A DNA stretch of 49,554 nucleotides from Smittium mucronatum (taxonomy: Eukaryota; Kickxellomycota; Harpellomycetes; Harpellales; Legeriomycetaceae), in the NCBI GenBank assembly GCA_001953115.1, contig LSSL01004769.1, forward strand, positions 1 through 49,554, in the 5' to 3' direction. A model generated the notes under the pieces. That model did not search any database. It saw only the letters and a list, made by a program, of their open reading frames with translations, and was not told the DNA's origin. This document shows, in pieces, positions 1 to 10,631 of this stretch (position 1 is its first letter; every line of letters begins with the position of its first letter). The position numbers and the translations under genes are program-made.

Positions 1-572
1 TATGAAAAAAAGAAAAAGTCGTATATAAAATACTATTATTCTAGCTACAATAAGCTCCTCTGCCAGACTGCCGGCTGCGTACTTAATCAAAAAGGGTTCA
101 ATCTACCAACCGAAAGACCCCCCCCCCTGGAATTGCTTCAAGTAGGCTGGATGACTGAGGTTACGTGCAGTCATGAATTAAGCTCTTTGTCAATGAACAA
201 CAGTTCATTGAAGCTACTGAGCTCCTATTCAGAGCCTACTTCTAACGGGATTAATAAAATTAGGCTCCTACCCAAACGTGGGTTTGATCGACATGGCTTT
301 CCTACAAATAGCTGTTAGACGCTGAGATCCGCCTGACTGTCGAACGCTGGACTTGTGCACTAGACTATGTCTCAGCTGTGCTAAACGATCGGTTCCTCCT
401 GTTTCTAGATGGTCCTCCTCTGGAATTGCTGTCCTCCGAATCGCTGTGCGCTGTCTCCACTATTCCCAACCAAGAATAGTACAACGCTGTGTGAAATTTT
501 GGTCTAGTGTACTTCGAAAAGTACACTATTAAGCCCCTAAACCACGGCAAGTTATTTCACTCTTAGAGGAAT
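1..572 (-). mobile_element. Retroposon copy B, 3' end cut by window edge
   Basis: The reverse complement of this segment matches 43963-44530 almost base for base, from the element 5' region (TTGCCGTGGTTTAGGGGC) to the left edge of the window, so its 3' tail lies outside. It has one copy of the 5' leader, where copy A has two, and a run of ten C (118-127) where copy A has AT-rich sequence. A perfect 9-bp stem with a TTCG loop lies at 506-527. The 61-codon open frame at 365-550 starts at TTG. Six of its eight sense-codon differences from copy A change the amino acid, so it does not look protein-constrained. The element class is inferred from copy A. Confidence 0.85.
506..527 (-). other. Hairpin with TTCG loop inside retroposon copy B
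   Basis: On the minus strand a 9-bp perfect stem (AGTGTACTT with AAGTACACT) closes a TTCG tetraloop. Copy A keeps seven pairs at 44010-44027. The role is unknown; an RNA structure near the 5' end of the element transcript is an inference. Confidence 0.6.
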
Positions 573-2243
573 TTGATCCCTCTTTTCTTTTATTTTATTA
601 GAAAAAAAAATTAGAACCAAGAAACAAAGTTATCTTATTAAAATAGTTTCGTTTTAGAAACTATATTTTCATCTAAGGAAATAAATTATATTCCTGTAAT
701 TACTTTCAAAATAAAAACGATTTTATTTTAAATATTTATGAAATTTATATGAGAGATTCTTTTCAAGACCAGAAGCTTTTTCAAAAAAGTCCTATAATTA
801 TAAGATTTTATAGCTGAAAAATTGCCGAATAAATGGATATGGTTTTAAAATTCATATTAAAATTTCTAATCTATGGATTCATAAATATTCATTTGCCACA
901 CCTGTTGCTTTTATATAATAAAATAATTATTATTAAAAATAATCATCTTTACTAAAAGGCAATTAAAAAATTTTATAAGCAAAAATATTGGTGTGCTAAA
1001 GAATCTGCCGTATTTTTTTTTTTAAGTGAAATAAATTAACATTACTAAAAACAGAATTATCAAAAATTACAATAATAATAAACTGAAATTGAAAACGCTC
1101 CCTTTTTTTTATTTTAAACAAGTAGTTATTGCAAAGCAATATAAAGTAACTAATTAAAACTAAAATTATACAGTAGACATGACTTTAAAAATTATTTATG
1201 TTAAAAGATCGGAAAAAGATCTTTGCCAAAAACTATTCTGCTCAAAGATTTAGATAAATTATTGGAGAATATAAGTCTTTATTTCCAGCCTCTGTTATTT
1301 TTACTTCATGTAAACTCAATATTTTAAAATCTTCATACCACCCGCCACTTATAGCGAATTTTTTCCATCGTCATATAGGTTCGCTAGAATCAGATCCTTG
1401 AAAACCAATATTTAGTTTTGATTTATTTTAGCAGTACAGCTGTTTTTTTTTTCAGTCTAATATCGAACTAATGTCTCAATTTTTCTCCACTTTAGAAATT
1501 ATTTATACATTCGATAAGAAAATCTTTCTTTTTTATAATCAGATTGGTTTTCGACATTATTCCTGACTTCTCCGAATCCTTTATTATTAAATTGGGTTCT
1601 TACTCTTATTTAATTTGATTTTACTGATTTTGAGACACTTTTTTCCACTTCAATAGAGCCCAATACTCTATTTTTTATAAAATAGATAATACTATCCCCC
1701 TTTTTTGCAGCTGAGGATCGATTTTTTCAAATTTATAAAGGCAGATGAAAAAAATGTTTTTATTTATCGTAAAAAAAATTTCATATTTTTATACATCATG
1801 TTTCAAATTACTATAAATATACAAATATTCTCATCTGGCATTTTTATTTTTTAAAAAAAGAATTGAATTTATTTATATTTTTTGTAAAAACAAAAATATT
1901 ATTAATCAAAAATAATCATCGAGTATCAAATTAGTGAAGATTAAAAGAATAGAATAAAGAAGGAGCTAATAGTTTTCTGAATTCACGAATACTCAAAATT
2001 TCTAAAAAAAAAAATTCTAAAAACATTGGACGTCTTTATTTGATTTGGATCTAATGAGGACTCTGGATAAGGACTCGTGTTCTCTTATGTATTCATAAAG
2101 AACATACCAAAAAATTGTATTTTGAAAAAACCAGCGATTTCCAATAGCATAAACCGGAATTCAAAAAAAATGTATTAACAATTAGCACATTTATTTAATT
2201 TAGATAAAGACGGATATTTTAATAAAGAACAAAAAATAAGTTA
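573..2243. other. AT-rich non-coding stretch downstream of Lon
   Basis: This AT-rich region has many A and T runs and stop codons in all frames. No gene, RNA gene or clear repeat was seen. It contains the 3' flank of the Lon gene, which ends at 2244 on the minus strand. Confidence 0.6.
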
Positions 2244-5200
2244 TCACAGCTTCAAACCCACAAGTGGAGGTATTTCAGAATAGAAGTTGATTGGACATCC
2301 TTCCACTCCCTCTTTAACGTGTCCAGGGAGATCCTCCCAGTCTGGTATATTATCTATTGGGAATAGGACTCTAGTTATTCCCGAACGTTTAGCAGCAATA
2401 ACCTTTTCTCTAAGCCCTCCAATTTTTAAAACTTTTCCTGTGAGAGTAAGTTCACCGGTCATAGCAACATTGGGGTTGGTTTTTTGATTAAGAGCCAATG
2501 ATAACAAAGATGTAGCCATTGTTACACCAGCGCTGGGTCCATCTTTAGGAGTAGCACCTTCTGGGACGTGTAGGTGTATTACAGAGGTTCTGAAAAAGTC
2601 GTTTTCTGGTCTCATTTGGTTCATGTATGATATGGAATAAGTATAGGCAATTTCAGTAGATTCCTTCATAACCTCGCCGAGCTGACCAGTGGTAATTAAT
2701 TTTCCGTGATTTCCAAAATTATGGGATTCAGATTTATCGTTGCCTTGAGAAGCTGAATTTTTATAAACAACAATAGATTCGATATATAATGAAGATCCAC
2801 CTATAAAAATTTAATTCGATATACATAAATGGGGGGATATTTAAAATGAAAGATATTAATTTCAAGTAGAATTAGCGGGTTACCATTCCACCAAACTTAA
2901 AAAAGGAGGAAAAATATTAATAAAGAAATACCTAAGCTTGTCCATGCCAGTCCCATAACAACGCCAGGGATAGTCTCAGGGTAGAGTCGATCAGTAGTGA
3001 AAAGAGGTGGTCCAATGTAGGTTTTGAGATCCTCTTCATTAATTGTCATAGAAAATGAATCTGGGATAGTCATGGGGTGCACATCCTTGCTTTCAGAAAG
3101 ATTTTGTTGAGGTTTGCTTTTGTTATTCTGATCGAAAAATCCTTCTAAGAAATTAGGATCTTTAGGAATAGAGGAATCCAAATCTTCTGAGGAAGAAGCA
3201 GGTTCTGATTGAATTAAAGGCTTCTCCAAGGTTTGGGGTATGACAAAAGGTACAGCTACGCCTTGCTTAACGATGTTCAAAGCTGCTTTTCTAAAGATCT
3301 TTTCTATTTGTTTTTTTAAGCTTCTTACTCCACTTTCTCTGCAATAGTTTTTGATCAGGACATCTATAGACCTGTCACTTAAGTTTACATTGGATCCTTT
3401 TAAGCCACAGGCCTCCATTGCCTGAGGAATAAGATACTGTTTAGAAATCTGCAGCTTTTCTTCAGCAAGATAGCCACTTAAACGGATGATCTCCATTCTG
3501 TCTAGAAGGGGTCCCGGAATAGTGTCGGTAGTATTGGCAGTACAAACGAACAAAACTCGAGAGAGATTTATGGGAACATCCATATAATGGTCCAAAAATG
3601 ACCCATTTTGTTCAGGGTCAAGAAGTTCTAGGAGGGCAGAGGCGGGGTCGCCCTGATGACCTTTGCCTAACTTATCGACTATTAAAAGATAAAAAAAGGT
3701 ATAAGATGAAAAAAAATACTTAACGGAATAAAAATATACATACTTTCATCAATCAGAATAAGTGGGTTTTCTGTTCCGGCCTTTTTAAGAGCCTGAATGA
3801 CTTTCCCTGGCATGGCCCCAACGTAAGTTCGCCGATGGCCTTTGATTTCAGCTACATCGCCTAAACCTCCAACACTAAATCTGTAAAATGTACGATCTAG
3901 AGCGCGAGATATGCTTTTTCCGATGGAAGTTTTTCCTACACCTGGAGGACCTACAAAGCACAATATTTTTCCCTGAACTACACCTCTAAGTTTACCAACG
4001 GCAACAAACTCCAAGATACGATCTTTAATATCCTCAAGACCATAATGGTCTTCATCCAAAATCTTTTTGGTTATGGGAATGTCGTAATTTTCCACAGAGT
4101 ACTTTCCCCAAGGAATTTGAGTCAACCAATCAAGATAGTTTCTAGTAACATTAAATTCTGAAGCAGATGGTTCTAAGTGAGCGAGTTTCATGATTTCCTA
4201 AAAAAAGAAGAAATTGCAGGGAGAGGAACAAATTAAAAGAAAAGATAGTTTAAATACCTCATCAAAGACTTTTCTAATCTCAGGTGGCATATTTAAATGC
4301 ACCATTTTAGCCTTGAATTGTTCTATGAGCTTATCTTTTCCATCACTTTCAAGACCTAGTTCACGTTTAATTCCGCGTAGTTGCTCCATCAAGTAAAATT
4401 CACGCTGTCTTTTAGATATTTTGGCCTCGACATCCTTACTAATTTTGTCTTGGAGCTGAGCATTGAGGAATTCCTTCTTTAATAAAACCAGAGCCTTTTC
4501 AAGCCGTTTCTCGATTTCTAATTCACTCAAAATATCTTGTAATTCACTAGGTTCTCCCGAAGAAACGGCAGCAGAAAAATCAGCCAGACGAGCGGGTTCC
4601 TCAAAGACGTTTCCAGCAGATTGAGACATTGAAAAGCTGGCAATTTGGTCTCTGAATAGAGGATTCAAGTTGGAAATTTCCTTGAAAACCGAGACTATCT
4701 CTGAAGTGACTGCCCTTACAATTTGAGACTTTTGGTTCGACAGATCAGTTGTCAAATTTTCAACCACACCGACCAAAAAATTATTTTCAGACAGCACCTG
4801 ATTTACTATGGACTTGTTTCCAATTTGAACTAATTTAGGTAAAAAAAAAAAGAAAAGATTGTAATTAAAAAAAGATGAGAATAAGGAGGGTAGGAATGAT
4901 AAAGAAAAAAAAACCTTTTTCAGGAACCTTAATTTCCTTTTTGTCAGGGGAAGTAGTATTTTCAGAAATTTCAGAAATTTCAGGAATTGGATTGGATTGA
5001 GTAATATCAGGTATCGAGCTTTGAGGTATTTTGGAGGCATCTACGAGTTCATTAAGCTCTATTCTTCTATGAGAATATAAGACAACAGTTAAACTGTCTT
5101 CCTCTTGAATAGTAGAAGGAAAGACGGAAGTTATCTGAGCGAACACACCAGTAGGATAGACCTGATCTACAGTTTGTATAAAATCAACATCTGCTTTTTC

Positions 5201-5929
5201 GTCTTTTAACATGAAAGCACCAACAAAAGGTTCGCCTTTCTTTAGGAGCTGTTTTATGGCAACTATGACTTTAGGGTCTTTTATAACCACGGCTTTATAA
5301 AAGCCAGGGAAGAGAGGCCTACGAGCAATAGGCAATACAAATAGATTATTATACTCATCGGGAATTTCAATTTTCCCGTGTAGAGAAGAGTTGGAAACGC
5401 CTACAGCATGTTTAAGTTGATCAAGAGGATTACGGTTTGAGAGGGTGGTTTGATTATCTTTTTGAGAAGATTTAGAGTCATCCCTGACAGGATTCGAGGA
5501 AGTCTTGGAGGGTGAATCAGAATTTTGATCATTTTCAGAAGGCTTTTCAGAGGAAGAATTAGAATCTTTTAAAGGTTTTCCATGATCTGAATCAGATTTC
5601 ACAGGGGATTGAGTAGTCTCTCCGGAAGCTTCTTCAGTTTTTGATTTTGAAGTATCATCCAAATCCTTTGAATCATGGACCTTATCATTCTGCGAAGACT
5701 TAGGAGGGGTTGGTTTATTTTTTTTGTCATCTTCTTTAGGTTGGAAAGAGGAGGTCTTGAAAAGAAGGGAGGAAGAACAAGTGAGGGGTCGGTGATGGAT
5801 TTTAGACAGAGAGGGAATGGAGACGATTGAGTGTGGGTAGATATGTTTAAGAGAGGGCGAGTAAGGATTTAATCTCTTTAAGAGAAGATTCCGAGGGATC
5901 GCTTTTGCAGAAAGTTTGGGGGAAAACAT
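2244..5929 (-). CDS. PIM1: Mitochondrial Lon protease (Pim1-like), five exons
   Basis: This is an ATP-dependent Lon protease that degrades misfolded and oxidised matrix proteins. The model is complement(join(2244..2800, 2932..3678, 3744..4197, 4258..4829, 4915..5929)), 1114 aa, close to yeast Pim1 in length. All four introns (131, 65, 60 and 85 bp) are GT-AG and keep the frame. The ATG at 5927-5929 opens a basic, Ser/Leu-rich mitochondrial presequence; the upstream TTG in frame is not needed. Residues about 70-190 are charged and low in complexity. The LON substrate-binding domain starts near residue 194. Walker A GPPGVGKT is at 612-619 and Walker B LILIDE ends at 680, split from the following I-D-K by intron 3. 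The arginine-finger region (PLLDRME) is near 741. A hydrophilic insert lies before the protease domain. Catalytic Ser1019 (DGPSAG) and Lys1062 (REKVIAA) are 43 residues apart, as in E. coli Lon S679/K722. It appears intact and functional, and is divergent from the WD40 gene. Confidence 0.96.
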
Positions 5930-6380
5930 AGTAATACAGAATCGCAAATATCATGTATTTCTGAATAACAAAAAGGAGACAAAATAAAGATATGACAAAG
6001 TTTAAAGATAAGAAAGAATAAACTAACTACGATAAAGAAGTATTAAGGAAACAAGAGCATATATTGGCACGAAATGAACCTCAATCCAAATTATTTACAG
6101 ACCGATTTTCGTATCTGGGCGACGTTTGATCCCAGGCATTATAGCTGAGTATGACAAATACAGCTGCGTCCACGCGTAGGGTTTCTTATAGGCTAGACTT
6201 GGATCGAATTTCTATTTTCACATAGTATTGTACGTGATTTGATCAGAGGTGGAATGACGACTAAATGTAGCGAATAGAATCTGAAGTTAATGATTGAGAG
6301 TGAATAATTATTTATTGTGGAACAACAAATGGAATGTTGAGTGTGAAGATCAGATATAAGATAAATGTAATTATCTGTAT

Positions 6381-6665
6381 TTAGCCTGATTTAGAAGTAT
6401 AAGATGTCAAGTCAGAAGTATGAGTGGTCAAGCCAGAGGTATAAGATGTCAAGCCAGAGGTATAAGATGTCAAGCCAGAGGTATAAGATGTCAAGTCAGA
6501 AGTATAAGATGTCAGGTCAGAAGTATAAGATGTCAGGTCAGAAGTATAAGATGTCAAGCCTGAGGTAGAAATAGTCTGGATCAGGAAAAGAAGCGGTCCG
6601 AACCAGCGCTTTTTAAAAAAAAGATAGCGGGAATTGTCGAAGCTAGCTGAGTCAGCTGCTGACAT
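6381..6665 (-). CDS. Doubtful small ORF with 7-residue Thr/Ser/Tyr repeats
   Basis: An ATG at 6663-6665 opens a frame of 94 codons. Its first ~35 residues are not repetitive and contain a short hydrophobic stretch (PLLFLIQT). The rest is about eight copies of a 7-residue unit (TSYTSDL or TSYTSGL), encoded by the 21-bp minisatellite. Because 21 is a multiple of three, any stop-free unit would give an open frame, so openness is weak evidence. It could be an exon of a Ser/Thr-rich surface protein, or just minisatellite DNA. No partner exon or homologue was recognised. Confidence 0.2.
   Translation of the reverse strand: MSAADSASFDNSRYLFFKKRWFGPLLFLIQTISTSGLTSYTSDLTSYTSDLTSYTSDLTSYTSGLTSYTSGLTSYTSGLTTHTSDLTSYTSKSG
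6386..6560. repeat. 21-bp minisatellite, about eight units
   Basis: Tandem 21-bp units (plus strand, of the form GTATAAGATGTCAAG plus a variable CCAGA or TCAGA part) repeat about eight times with few changes. Two subtypes, AAGCCAGAG and AGGTCAGAA, occur in blocks, which suggests recent unequal exchange or slippage. One unit is more diverged (GTATGAGTGGTC). Confidence 0.9.
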
Positions 6666-6961
6666 GGGAAGGATCACCGTAGCACAGCATAATATAGCGC
6701 CAGTGACTGAAGAGATATTTTGACACGGACCTCAAGAAATATGTTGGAATTATCTAATTTTCAGAGATGGATTGCACCATAAAGATTCTGCTTGGGACAA
6801 TAACAATGAGTTTGTTCAGGTGGGCTAGAGCAATGGCCAAGTGCAATATAGCATCATTCCACTTTGAATGGCTATGAAATCCCACCGGTCTTAGCTTTCA
6901 GATAAGCTGAGCATTCTCATTCTTTTTGGACAACTAAATCAGCATGCACCCTGGCGCCAAA

Positions 6962-7063
6962 TGACGTGAGATCTGGGTGATAGGCCGGCTTGCAAATCAA
7001 CCAACACGGTAGCCAATCACTAGCTAGAATTACCGGTCAACGCGCGAGAATTGAGAGACCAAT
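6962..7063. promoter_or_regulatory. Candidate promoter motifs: CRE-like site and two CCAAT boxes
   Basis: TGACGTGA is at 6962-6969, and CCAAT is at 7013-7017 and 7059-7063. They lie about 0.7 kb upstream of the SKI8/WDR61 ATG and about 1.1 kb upstream of the Lon ATG. In fungi such motifs bind bZIP and Hap-type factors. Position alone cannot say which gene they serve, or whether they are used. Confidence 0.25.
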
Positions 7064-7190
7064 AGACACAAAAAAACCAAAAACGGAAGCGACGTCTGAA
7101 TGCGAGAGCAGTAGTGTCGCAGATTATATTAATAAAATTGGTCATTCAATTGCAAGACCATAATAGCTAAACCGCGAAATCATAATATTT

Positions 7191-7314
7191 TAACCACAAA
7201 TTTTTGTTATTTCAACCGCAATATCTTATTCTAACCACAAAGTTTTAATATTTCAACCGCAATATCTTATTCTAACCACAAAATTTTATTATTTCAACCT
7301 TCAATATCTTATTT
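7191..7314. repeat. 41-bp tandem repeat, three units
   Basis: Units begin TAACCACAAA and end ATATCTTATTC at 7191-7231, 7232-7272 and 7273-7314. The first two are nearly identical, and the third has a CCTTC variant and one extra base. It lies about 0.4 kb upstream of the SKI8/WDR61 start. Confidence 0.9.
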
Positions 7315-7729
7315 TATCCAATAAAGCTTGTTTCTTCTGCAAAATCTTGAGATTGCCCAAATAGCAATCCATTCGAAAATTATGGTAAGTATTATAATAG
7401 TGCAATACTCTTCGTAGATGCTTCGATTTCCTTGTCTACACCTTCCCCTTCTCTCTTACCCTGAATTTTTTTATCCATTGCATTTGGTATTTTTCTTTCT
7501 ATTAGTCGTTTAATTTCACTTCTGGAAAAGTAATCACTAATGGTAACTTTTTTTAAGCTACAAAAATCTTTCTGTTTCTGTCTTGAATTTTTACCTTCTC
7601 ATAAGTTTTCTAATTTTTATTTCTTCCTATCTTCATTTTTGGCTAAAAATTGTTTCAGGTAAGAAAGTTATGGATTTTAATATTTTTTTTCACGTAAATG
7701 CTCGTGTTGAACTCCCCTTACTATTATTT

Positions 7730-8887
7730 ATGTTTGCCTCGCCTTCAATACTTTTAGCCCATGAAGATACAATTTGGGATGTTCTGTGGGCTAAAGATTC
7801 TAAAGTCATTACTTGCTCTGTTGACGAAACCATAAAAATTTGGTTTGTCTAGTTTCTTTATTCAAAAACACAACTATTCCTCTCTCTAATTTATGATCTC
7901 TTTAGTCACAATTTTTTTTATCTTTTGAAAAAACATTCTTTCTCCTCTTTTAGGGACGCTAAAGGCTGTGAGCTTGTAGGTGTAATTAAGGGGTATGACT
8001 ATGCTATAGTTTCTATAGATTTGAATAAAGATGACACTAGTGAGTTTTAATGAGTTAAAATATTAGTTTCTAGATACTGACTTAATGTATTTAATAGAAA
8101 TTTTGGCAACCACTATGGGCCATTGCCTTGAAGTTTGGGATTTTGATAGTCTTAAGTTGCAAAAAAGGATAAGAGCTGGCCCAAGTAAAATACAATATTC
8201 AATTTACTCATTTTGATTTTGACTTATTGATTTTTATTTATAGTGGATGCATGGAAGGCTAAATTCATTAATAATGATAAAATGGCTATTTGCGGTTCCG
8301 ATAAGGGCGTTCTAACTTTATGGGACCTTGATCTTGAAGTCTCGAATAAGTATGACGGTTCCATCGGCTCTGGAATGGTTTCTATTTTGGATTCTACTAA
8401 AAAGCAACTGATAAACTGCGTCGCAAGCGGTGAGGTCGATTCTTTGGTCGTTGCCGGAAACAGCGTGGGGAATATCTATACATTTGATTTAGCTCGGAGT
8501 CAGCTAATTAGTGAATTTATGGCACATTCCGATATAGTGAGGGATGTGATTCTAGGAAAAGATAATAGTCTGGTGTATTCTTGCTCTGATGACAAAAGGA
8601 TCATGGTATATGATGTACGATACAAGAACGCGGTGATGTCGCTTCAGGGGCATGACGGATGGGTCATGGGGATATCCCTATGTTTGGACGACCGCCTTTT
8701 GTCGTCGGCTTCTTCAGATTCTACTTGCAAACTGTGGGATATGAGGACAAGAAGCTGCTGTCAAACTTTGGCAACTCGCAGCTCAGAAGTTTGGGACGTG
8801 TCCTTCGAGAGATATTCAGATGCACCGAGACTAGTTTCGGTGGGCGATGACCGATGTATTCAATTTTTCAATCCGATTTCGCTATAG
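7730..8887 (+). CDS. SKI8: SKI8/WDR61-type WD40 repeat protein, four exons
   Basis: The model is join(7730..7842, 7954..8039, 8098..8184, 8244..8887), 309 aa, against about 305 aa for human WDR61. The introns (111, 58 and 59 bp) are GT-AG and in frame. WDR61 hallmarks appear in order: AHEDTIWDVLW near the N-terminus, then AGPMDAW (canonical AGPVDAW) created exactly at the exon 3/4 junction of the spliced message. After these come the WD blades ending LWD, YDV and LWD, and the terminal VSVGDD. In the known family, Ski8 is a scaffold of the Ski complex that feeds mRNA to the cytoplasmic exosome, and WDR61 also joins the Paf1 complex. The ATG at 7730 gives a short N-terminus like the family's. 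The frame is open further upstream, but that part is low-complexity. A polyadenylation-type AATAAA follows at 8910. Confidence 0.9.
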
Positions 8888-8909
8888 ATATGTGATTTAC
8901 GGGTTTAAG

Positions 8910-8915
8910 AATAAA
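8910..8915 (+). terminator. Polyadenylation signal AATAAA after SKI8/WDR61
   Basis: A canonical AATAAA lies 23 bp after the stop codon, in the 180-bp gap between this gene and the convergent LEA_2 gene. Assignment is by position only. Confidence 0.45.
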
Positions 8916-9067
8916 TAAGATTTATAAGTGAAACGGATTATATGATAAGTTTTTAGTGAGTCGCCTTGTTGCATTGGCATCCCATTTCGAATAACGAATG
9001 CATCTAGAGATGGGGTATATTAATGATAAAAACATCTACATTGTCTATGAGGTTGGGATATTATGAA

Positions 9068-9838
9068 TTATATGAAAATTCTGAGCAATTCGAGTATGTT
9101 TATGCCGAGAGAATTTAATTTGTCGTAAGGGCATGTAAAACTGGCAGAATCGGTTATGTTTGGTTTTATTAGCCAAGATATAGGGTTGATGGTGATTTTG
9201 GTGCTATAGCCCAAAACTAATTTGGGGCCTTTAGGGGCGCAGGATGATATTAGCGATTTTAAGGCAGGCGATAGACCAGGATCCAGGGGATTGAGGACCA
9301 GATTGAAGAGGATTTGCAGTACATTGTTGACACTTCTCCGGGGCATTTTGAATTCTTGTAAAATGTAGCCGTTCCCCAATGGGAAATCTCCATAGTTGGG
9401 GATTTTCATTCTGGCTTCTACGGTGACGTTGTTGATTGTCCAGGGGATGTAGTTTGGATTGGTTACATAAATTTCGATAATCAATGGGAAAGTTATAGAA
9501 TTTGACTTGGTTGATTTGAACTTTTGGAGTATGGCTTTAAGGGAAATATCTTTAAGCATGGAGTTTGGAGCAGAGCTTAAGCCTTTGAATTCTGCTTTAG
9601 GGATTCTGGGCCATAAAAAGAAACCAGTTGTAGCCAGGGCCGAGAGAAATATAGCCGCTACCACCAGAAATATGACTAGACACTTTTTTGAGAATCGGCA
9701 GCAGCAGAAGCAGCATCTTTTGCCACTTTTCCGGGTGGGTGAGGCGGGGGGTATGTAATCGAAGCGAATATGATCATCCGAAGAGCTCTTCTCTATCTTG
9801 GGATCAGACGCTTTTCTCATTTCCATTGTATTTTCCAT
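9068..9838 (-). CDS. LEA_2-type single-pass membrane protein (paralogue 1)
   Basis: The 256-aa protein starts at the ATG 9836-9838; an upstream in-frame TTG is ignored. It has a hydrophilic N-terminus, a Lys/Arg and Cys cluster (KRCCFCCCRF, about residues 40-49), one membrane segment (about 52-75), then FFLWPRIP and an ectodomain. This domain has the LEA_2/WHy pattern: NPNYIPWTINNVTVEARM, a glycine turn (GNGY), and FKMPRRS before another strand. This architecture matches NDR1/HIN1-like proteins and related fungal LEA_2 proteins, whose biochemical role is poorly known. The cysteines next to the membrane are candidate palmitoylation sites (inference). It is intronless and convergent with SKI8/WDR61, 180 bp away. 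A clear paralogue lies at 42352-43269. Confidence 0.85.
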   Translation of the reverse strand: MENTMEMRKASDPKIEKSSSDDHIRFDYIPPASPTRKSGKRCCFCCCRFSKKCLVIFLVVAAIFLSALATTGFFLWPRIPKAEFKGLSSAPNSMLKDISLKAILQKFKSTKSNSITFPLIIEIYVTNPNYIPWTINNVTVEARMKIPNYGDFPLGNGYILQEFKMPRRSVNNVLQILFNLVLNPLDPGLSPALKSLISSCAPKGPKLVLGYSTKITINPISWLIKPNITDSASFTCPYDKLNSLGINILELLRIFI

Positions 9839-10147
9839 GAGCCAAGAGTATTTTCCGCCACTTTTATTATATATTAAATTCGGGTTTTTGGCTTGCAGTT
9901 TCAATTTAAAAATGCAATAAAGGTTATTTTTAGCCAATATATATAATTTATATGGATGGATAGATGGATTGTTTCTGCTTTGTTTTTTCTACCATTTTGG
10001 CTATTTATTGCGCATCCATTCAAACAAGTTCGTTGACTGACAGCCTACTAAAGGTCGGGGTTGGATTCCATTTGATACGACTTTGGCTCGAAAAGGTATG
10101 AAAAACTCCAGTTGAATCCAACTTTTAGACAGTGCAGATACAACCAC

Positions 10148-10369
10148 CTATCCAAATTTTAAGAGATATTTTAACAACAGAGCCTCTTTTAAAGCTATAG
10201 CCAATGCCAGCAAATTGACTCTCACTTGATCTATCCAGAATCTCGTGCATCTGGCGTATGACTGATCAAATTTTCCCATTTCCTTTTCATTTCCCTTCCC
10301 CTCATCCTCATCCTCATCCTCACCCCTCTTCCTTTTTTTGTTGCTACATTTATGTTGCCCGAAATGCAT
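10148..10369 (-). CDS. Doubtful 73-aa ORF, acidic repeat then hydrophobic tail
   Basis: A true ATG (10367-10369) opens 73 codons. The product has a basic patch (KKRKRG), an acidic EDEDEDEG stretch made by the CTCATC repeat, and a C-terminal Leu/Ala-rich helix-like tail. It lies on the same strand as LEA_2 paralogue 1 and about 310 bp upstream of it. No family was recognised. It could be a small gene, an upstream exon, or chance. Confidence 0.2.
   Translation of the reverse strand: MHFGQHKCSNKKRKRGEDEDEDEGKGNEKEMGKFDQSYARCTRFWIDQVRVNLLALAIALKEALLLKYLLKFG
10301..10324. repeat. CTCATC hexamer repeat, four units
   Basis: Four tandem hexamers, the last being CTCACC, lie in a pyrimidine-rich tract upstream of LEA_2 paralogue 1. 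Confidence 0.8.
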
Positions 10370-10600
10370 TGGTCGTTAACCACCAAAACAACTCCAACAT
10401 TCATCCCCAATTAAATCTATTCTGTCGTATGCTGGTTATATTTCCGACTCCGCATTTTTGTTCATTCATTTATTAACCCTTATATGCCCAGATGAGTTAT
10501 TTTGACACATTTTGTATTTTGAATCAAACCTTCTCATCAATTTCGACCAATTGCCAAAAAGATTTACAAGCGCCTCAATGTGGTTATAATAAACGCGAGC

Positions 10601-10631
10601 TTTTTTTTTGTGTATCACGGAACTGTATTGT
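10601..10631 (-). mobile_element. 5'-truncated retroposon tail with diverged 14-bp duplication
   Basis: On the minus strand this 31-bp insert reads as the family 3' end (AGTTCCGTGATACAC plus nine A). It is flanked by TAATAAACGCGAGC (10587-10600) and TAATAAATGCGACC (10632-10645), 12 of 14 matching, as expected for an older target-site duplication. Confidence 0.75.

Larger units (their letters stand above)
5930..7729. other. Divergent intergenic region between Lon and SKI8/WDR61
   Basis: This 1.8 kb region separates two divergent genes and is less AT-rich than the rest of the non-coding sequence. It holds a 21-bp minisatellite (6386-6560), CRE-like and CCAAT motifs near 6962-7063, and a 41-bp tandem repeat (7191-7314). 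Promoters of both genes should lie here, but the transcription starts cannot be seen. Confidence 0.6.

Noticed and set aside
133..318. 61-codon plus-strand frame in copy B
   Set aside because: Opposite strand of the element and absent as an open frame in copy A.
365..550. 61-codon frame in both retroposon copies as a conserved gene
   Set aside because: It starts at TTG in both copies. Six of eight sense-codon differences are amino-acid changing, and copy C does not keep the frame, so there is no sign of coding constraint.
5930..5947. Upstream TTG start for Lon
   Set aside because: The ATG at 5927-5929 gives a typical mitochondrial presequence. A non-ATG start is not needed.
7583..7729. N-terminal extension of SKI8/WDR61 with hydrophobic residues
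   Set aside because: The family has a short N-terminus, and the extension is AT-rich low-complexity sequence. The in-frame ATG at 7730 fits better.
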